Shown here: piece by piece, positions 59,282 through 64,000 of the stretch | Layout: each line of letters opens with the position of its first letter | Position numbering within the stretch: the first letter of the stretch is position 1 | Assembly: GCF_002575655.3 (NCBI RefSeq) | Contig: NC_053039.3 | Location: 45,571,290 to 45,635,289, forward strand | Reading direction: 5' to 3' | Source of the DNA: Aegilops tauschii subsp. strangulata | Taxonomy: Eukaryota > Streptophyta > Magnoliopsida > Poales > Poaceae | Length of the DNA stretch: 64,000 nucleotides | Notes under the pieces: generated by a model | Database searches by the model: none | What the model was told of the DNA's origin: nothing | What the model saw: only the letters and a program-made list of their open reading frames with translations | Made by a program: the position numbers and the translations under genes

Positions 59282-59935
59282 ATTGTTTTTACTTATTTTC
59301 TGTTTTCTGTTGTTTAGATTAATGTTAGAAAAATTACGTAGATAAGAATGTTAGAATGTTAATGTTAGATGAATTATATGGAAAAGATGTTAAATATTAA
59401 TGTCAATTTTAGATGAATTAGCTAGATATTAATTAGGTATATATATGAGATTTGAACTAGTTGAATTAATATAACTAGTTTATTTTTAGTATGAAAATTA
59501 ATAGAACAAGTTTATTTTTAGTAAGAAAATTTAGGTATATGAGATTATTTAAACTAGTTGAATTAATATAACTAGTTTATTTTTAGTAAATGCTTAGTTG
59601 AATTAGTAGAACTAGTTTATTTTTAGTAAGGAAATTTAGGTATATGAGATTTGATGATCTAATTAAAATACTACTATATATATAGCTACTTTATATATTT
59701 TAGTAAGAAAATTAATAGAACTAGTTTATTTTTAGTAAATTCTTAGTTGAATTAGTTGAATTAATAGAACTAGTTTATTTTTAGTAGAAAATTTAGATAT
59801 CTGAGATTTGATGATCTAATTAAAATATTACTATATGGAACTAGCTGCTTTATTTTAGTAAGAAAATTAATAGAACATGTTTATTTTTATTAAATGCTTA
59901 GTTGAATTAGTTGAATTAATAGAACTAGTTGAAGT
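59282..59935. repeat. AT-rich imperfect repeats
   Basis: GAACTAGTTTATTTTTAGTA occurs about seven times with GAATTAGTTGAATTAATA and ATTTAGGTATATGAGATTT phrases between. It is probably the expanded leader intron of the second CACTA element, the counterpart of the purine tract in the first. Confidence 0.7.
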
Positions 59936-60719
59936 TTTTTGGGCCACGGCCCATTACGGGTTTCTGTGAGCGCCAGCCCTCGTAACGGGCGCCAAATGCG
60001 CTGGTTAGGACCCCACACTGCCTACACGAATTGTTGAGGGGGGCGAGCGATTGGCAGGGGTCTGACCCCTGCTCGCCCCTCCCTGTCTCTGCCCCTGGTA
60101 CCGAGTGACTCAGCTGAAGATTTGGTGCACAATGCACGTGAGCTTACCTTCCGACCGCCTTGGCAGCTGTAAATACCCCCCCCCCCCCCCCCCCCCCCCG
60201 CGCCGCGTATACCAAATCGTAAACATTTATCAGTTGCGACACAATATACATATACGTAATCTTAAGCTATTAATGTTCAACAAATAACTGAAATGTAGAA
60301 ATACGTCCTGGTTGTGATAGCTGGCAATAGATTATCAAATGATACCAGGCATAGTTTAGATGCCTTCTCAAACTAGCAGAACCAACAAGGATTCAAGGAC
60401 ATATGATGCAGAAGGTGAAAACTAGACAAAGGCAAGTTAAATCAAGAGCAGAGGGTAGTTTACCAATGATAGTGGAGAGCCATTTATTTGCTTTGTCAAA
60501 GGTTCGTGTGCAATGGGAGAAAAGAGCACTGTTATTCACTGCCATGCCTGTATGGAGTAGAATTTACGACATAGCTACATCACTCAATCATATGTTTGAA
60601 AATTCAAGCTTTTTTAGCAAGATGCCAGCAAAGGGGATCAGGAATAATCATACCAAAAGTTGACAATTTGAGGCGCCTAATATAGCGCCGACTGCAAAAA
60701 GCAAAAGAAACATAAGATT
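59936..60719. other. Unassigned DNA with poly(C) run
   Basis: A GC-rich patch (59940-60160) ends at a poly(C) run of about 24 bases near 60175-60198, then comes AT-rich DNA. It resembles intron or intergenic sequence. No gene supported. Confidence 0.5.
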
Positions 60720-62030
60720 CAGAAGGAGCTAGACGCCGCCGCCCGCCTCCCCAGCTCCTGGTGGCCGCCGACGCAGGCCCTCTGTGGCGGCCGTCGGTCG
60801 CCGGAGCTGTCTCTAGCCCCTCTCCAGATCCGGTGTGGGGGTCTCCTGGGAAGGTCCGACTGCCAGATCAGGCCGGCTCGGCCCTGGATCGGGGCCGGCT
60901 CCTCTCTGGCGGCTGGTGGGCCGGGGATCGCCGGATCCGCCCGGATCTGGCCGGCGCGGCCCTGCCTCGTCGCCCGGCTTGGGTGCTCGCGGTGTGGTCT
61001 CCCTGGTGGCGGCGGTGTGGGTCGTTCTCCGTGTTTTGACGGGATGTGCGCGGTGGGTGGATGCCGGGGCGGCGGCCTCGGGCGGTGTGGACGGCGTGGC
61101 TTCTCAACGGGCGACGGCCGTGGGAGCTGGTGGTCCGCGACTTCGGCTGTGCGGGCGGCGAGGTCTCGGTGGACGTCTACTACGGTGGGTCGGGGTGCCC
61201 CGTCACCCGGTGTGCCTGCTTCGATGAAGTCCAACGCCTTCTCCGGCTGCGTGCGCTCCCCTGGCCAGGTCTGTGGCCAGATGGATGGGACGGGAGCGGG
61301 ATCGGGGGAAACCCTTGGCCGTCGGCGAAGGCCACGACAATGGCGGCGCCTTTGTGGGCGTCGGTTCCCTTCTTGGAGGCCTTGTTGAGATCCTATTCCG
61401 TTTCTCACTGTGCTCTTCATTTGGGCGAAAGCTCTAGTTCCCCTTGCGGGCGACGGCGTCGTACCTTCGTCGCGCTCCTTCTTGAAGGCGTCGCCTGGGG
61501 TTTCCGGAAGCACGGTGGGCGCTTTGTGGTGCGTGTGAGGTGTTTGGCGGCGGCCATGTGTGCGGCGTTTTATCTATTTTACCGCTAATTTTCATCTTGT
61601 GGTAGCGCTCCATCTGCTTGGCGATGTTCTAGCGTAGGTGGTGGTCGTCATTTGGCGTCTTGGTGGCGTTGATGGCGCAGGAGCCTGCCAAGGTTGGCAC
61701 TTCAATCTGCTTGGAGATGGACCAATGGAAGATGGCGGAGACGACACCTGTGAGTGCGTCAGACCGGTTTATGCCCCAGACCCGGTATGTGGCTAGGCTG
61801 GGGATTCCGGCTTTTGATGTTAGGTTTAGGTGAGTGGTCTGGCTAGTGGCCCAGCTAGCACCCCTTCATCATATGGATAGGAGTAGCGGCATATGTTGCC
61901 TAGATGGTGGATTCAGGCATATTGTTGTAACACTTTGTAAGGTCCTCAAAAATAATCAATAAAGTGGCCGTATGCACCTTCCAGATGCAGAGGCCGGTGG
62001 TCATCCTTCTTTTTTTTTAAAAAAAGAAAA
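60720..62030 (+). mobile_element. Retroposon-like repeat, copy 1
   Basis: A GC-rich first part of about 900 bp is followed by a tail with CACCCCTTCATCATATGGATAGGAGTAGCG, TTGTAACACTTTGTAAGG, an AATAAA-type signal (CAATAAAG near 61960) and CCAGATGCAGAGGCCGG, ending in T- and A-runs (62008-62030). The same order recurs in copy 2. It resembles the 3' end of a non-LTR retroposon, but no reverse transcriptase was found, so the class is uncertain. Overlapping long frames on both strands at 60719-61588 reflect high GC content. Confidence 0.55.
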
Positions 62031-62239
62031 GAGGAGAGGTTAATCCATCTGAAGGTGAATATGTTATGCCTCCCGTTGAATGCACTGGCGACTGCAGCTG
62101 GATTACCTGGGGCCCTTGTATACTCACGCCTAGGGGACAAACTAGCAAAGATGAATTGGAAAATTAATCAATTGCCCACATGACACGGTGCTGGCCCGAC
62201 TAGGAAGTGAGGATTGAGGTGATAAATTACCCAATAACA

Positions 62240-63067
62240 TGATGCGGCGGCCATGGTGTTGCATGACCCGTGCAAGACGTTTGATGGAGGTTATTGAAAT
62301 AGATCTGGGTGAAAACCTTTTCTCGGCTGCTGTCAGGGTCGGCGATGGCGGCGCTATCTGTGTCGTTTCCTTCTTGAAGGCATCACTATTGAGAAATTCC
62401 AGGCCACTATCTGCTATCTCCGGGGGAACCCTAGATCAGTAGATCGGGTGATGGGGGCATTCTTGTGTCGTTTCCCCCTTGGGGGCGTCATTCGTGGAGG
62501 TGTACACGGGCTCGAAGGACCAGTGGACATCATCTTTGGTGGAGCGGTGCTTCATCCTATACATTAATGGTGTCGTATCTCGGCAGCGTGGCGCAGTGGA
62601 GACTCGTAGTCCGATTTGTGGCGGCGGACTCGCGCAGGAGGGCGACGTTCTGGCGTCATGGTGGCGTCGATGGCAGAGAGGCCTGGCAAGGTCGATGCAT
62701 CAGTTCTGCTCTGAGGATGGATCGATGGAAGATGGAGGTGACGGCCCTTGCAACGTGCGCATGTGGTGCTCACAGCTGGTAGTGCGCCGGACCGGTGTGT
62801 GACCCAGTCCAGGTAGTGGCTTGGATGGGACATCTGGCTTTAGATGTTAGGCTTTGATGCAATGTCTGTTTGGTATTAGCTAGGCTCGGACATTCGGCAC
62901 CCCTTCAGCAAGGGGATAGGAGTAGCGACAGGCGTTGCCAAGATGGTGGCTTTAGGCTTATTGATGTATTACCTTTATAAGGTCTTGGTGAATAATTAAT
63001 AAAATGGCTGCATGCATCGTCCAGATGTAGAAGCCAGGGGTATATCCTCCTTTTCAAAAAAAAAAAG
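62240..63067 (+). mobile_element. Retroposon-like repeat, copy 2
   Basis: Matches copy 1 in a GTCGTTTCCTTCTTGAAGGCATC-like block and in the tail CACCCCTTCAGCAAGGGGATAGGAGTAGCG, TTTATAAGGTCTTGG, AATTAATAAAATGG, CCAGATGTAGAAGCCAGGGG, ending in CAAAAAAAAAAAA (63055-63067). Clearly 5'-shortened relative to copy 1. Same orientation. It lies just downstream of the gene at 63.27 kb, on the opposite strand. Confidence 0.6.
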
Positions 63068-63269
63068 CAGGGAGCACATCATGCCGCATCTTGGGGCAGC
63101 CAGGCAATCTCAGCCTCCCATTCAGCTCTGGCGACAAAGGGCTGCATATCTTCTACGCAGCACGTTATAACATGAAACACGCATGCAGATTGTGCGTACA
63201 TGAATTGCTAGATGCCGCTAAAGTGTACTTCCTCTGTCGCTGATTTAATATAACTTTTTATATGCATAC

Positions 63270-63745
63270 CTGACGGTATCCATGAATAGCACGTAGCGAG
63301 CCATAACACGGGCAACCGCCCAATGGGTGATTTGCTTGGCGTAGACGACATGCCGCATCCACTTGTCCGCTAAGATAATGTCATGGGCGTCCGGGTCGCC
63401 GTCGACGAGCCTGGCCATGTAGTGGTGCATCAAGCTGAAGTTGCGGAAGGCCTGGACGCCGAAGCTCCTTGGGCAGGCCGGCAGGAAGCTATTAAGGTAC
63501 TCGACGGCGTCATTCCAAAGGCCCTTCCTCACGAGCCACTCAATACGCTCCGGACAGAACTGCTCGCTCGCCTCATGCACCAGCCTGTATTTGTGGATGC
63601 GTCAGCGTATGTGATTGTGATGTTGAATTAGTGTCAGTGTATGAGTTTCAAATAGTTGTGTGGCGTTTACTTACGTGCTAAAGGCGTCGCCGCCGCGTTG
63701 GCCCCGGACGAAAGCGAGGAGCCACCGTTGATGGAGCTGCGCCAT
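63270..63745 (-). CDS. 5' part of an uncharacterised grass gene (partial)
   Basis: Minus strand. Exon 1 (63745-63675) begins MAQLHQRWLLAFVRGQRGGDAFS and ends at a GTAAGT donor. Exon 2 (63584-63270) begins after a TACAG acceptor, keeps the frame, and encodes LVHEASEQFCPERIEWLVRK, NDAVEYLNSFLP and HDIILADKWMRHVVYAKQ, ending at a CAG/GTATGC donor. Together about 128 residues, helical with no membrane span or signal peptide. The ERIEWLV...W.DAV.YL pattern recalls a large family of uncharacterised grass proteins with LisH/CTLH-like helical hairpins, but I cannot name a function. Later exons should lie below 63270, but retroposon copy 2 occupies that space and I found none. So the gene is either truncated or has a distant exon. 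Confidence 0.6.
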
Positions 63746-64000
63746 GAAGCAGGGGCGGGCCGAGGATTTGAAGAGTGTGTATTCAAAATTTTAAACGCAA
63801 TTTCTGCAAACCTTAAAGCCTTGTTTTTGCCATGTATAACCATATATCATCACAATTCATGTGGAAAATTCAAATTCTTATGCCTAAACAATTTATAATT
63901 CACTGCAAAGAAATTACAAATTGAAATACACTTAAAAAATAAGCAAGTAGCCAAATACACTTACTGGTGTATGCATATACAGTTGGTGTTCGACGAGGAT

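Larger units (their letters stand above)
56856..59935 (+). mobile_element. Truncated or deleted second CACTA element
   Basis: Starts CACTAGTAAAAAAGGG, a CACTA left end, followed by subterminal repeats of the TACCGGTTCGTG and CACGAACCGGTAC type. A GGTTTATAAGCCCTGAG block, an array of repeats (57333-58370), the CTCGGCTAGCGAGGTGGGACTAAA block, inverted TTTAGTACCGGTTGGAG repeats and a TATATATAG promoter (58906) follow. This order mirrors the internal promoter region of the first CACTA element. No transposase gene is present and no matching right end was found before the window ends. I place the break near 59935, where the AT-rich sequence changes abruptly. Confidence 0.75.

Noticed and set aside
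60719..61588. 264- and 180-codon opposing frames
   Set aside because: They overlap in antisense within a GC-rich repeat. The tail of the repeat matches copy 2, so this is repeat sequence, not a gene.

Overview
The window is plant nuclear DNA, almost certainly from a Triticeae grass (wheat, Aegilops or barley type). The support is a BARE/WIS/Angela-type Ty1-copia element with ~1.7-kb LTRs, CACTA elements with inverted subterminal repeats, Stowaway MITEs, FAR1-type and Mutator-type transposase genes, and small spliced host genes with GT-AG introns. It is a transposon-rich intergenic region with very little host coding sequence.

Layout: 1-5081 holds mostly unassigned DNA, a perfect-hairpin Stowaway MITE and a broken FAR1-like gene on the minus strand. 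5082-10449 is a complete Ty1-copia element (184-bp LTRs, CACCC target duplication) with one nonsense codon and four frameshifts. 11.8-12.9 kb is a small two-coding-exon host gene for a 131-residue membrane protein. Its 3' flank is split by a complete CACTA element (12895-22414, CTA duplication) and then by a complete Mutator-like element (MULE, 22642-30981, TGTTTCTTT duplication). 31-35 kb holds foldback, tRNA-like and AT-rich repeats. 35133-43709 is a complete Angela-like copia element (CCTAT duplication) with near-identical LTRs and a wrecked interior. 44-50 kb is unassigned. 50.4-54.2 kb combines tandem repeats, a GRF zinc-finger exon and a second broken FAR1-like gene. 56856-59935 is a truncated second CACTA element. 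60.7-63.1 kb has two related poly(A)-ended retroposon-like repeats. 63.27-63.75 kb carries the 5' part of a second host-type gene on the minus strand.

Most notable is the MULE. It carries two convergent genes fired from opposite long terminal inverted repeats, the layout of maize MuDR, but the partner of the mudrA-type transposase is a GRF zinc-finger/coiled-coil protein instead of mudrB. Between the gene ends lies an indel-free array of 18 units of 49 bp rich in telomere-like AAACCCTAA. The transposase's upstream region contains what looks like a mosaic of plastid gene fragments. A second GRF exon and FAR1 transposase-like gene sit in the same convergent arrangement at 51-53 kb. The CACTA element is also interesting: its second gene is open over five exons except for one CGA-to-TGA-like stop, and it ends in a Ulp1-type cysteine protease domain with its catalytic residues present. 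All calls come from reading the sequence; no database search was run.
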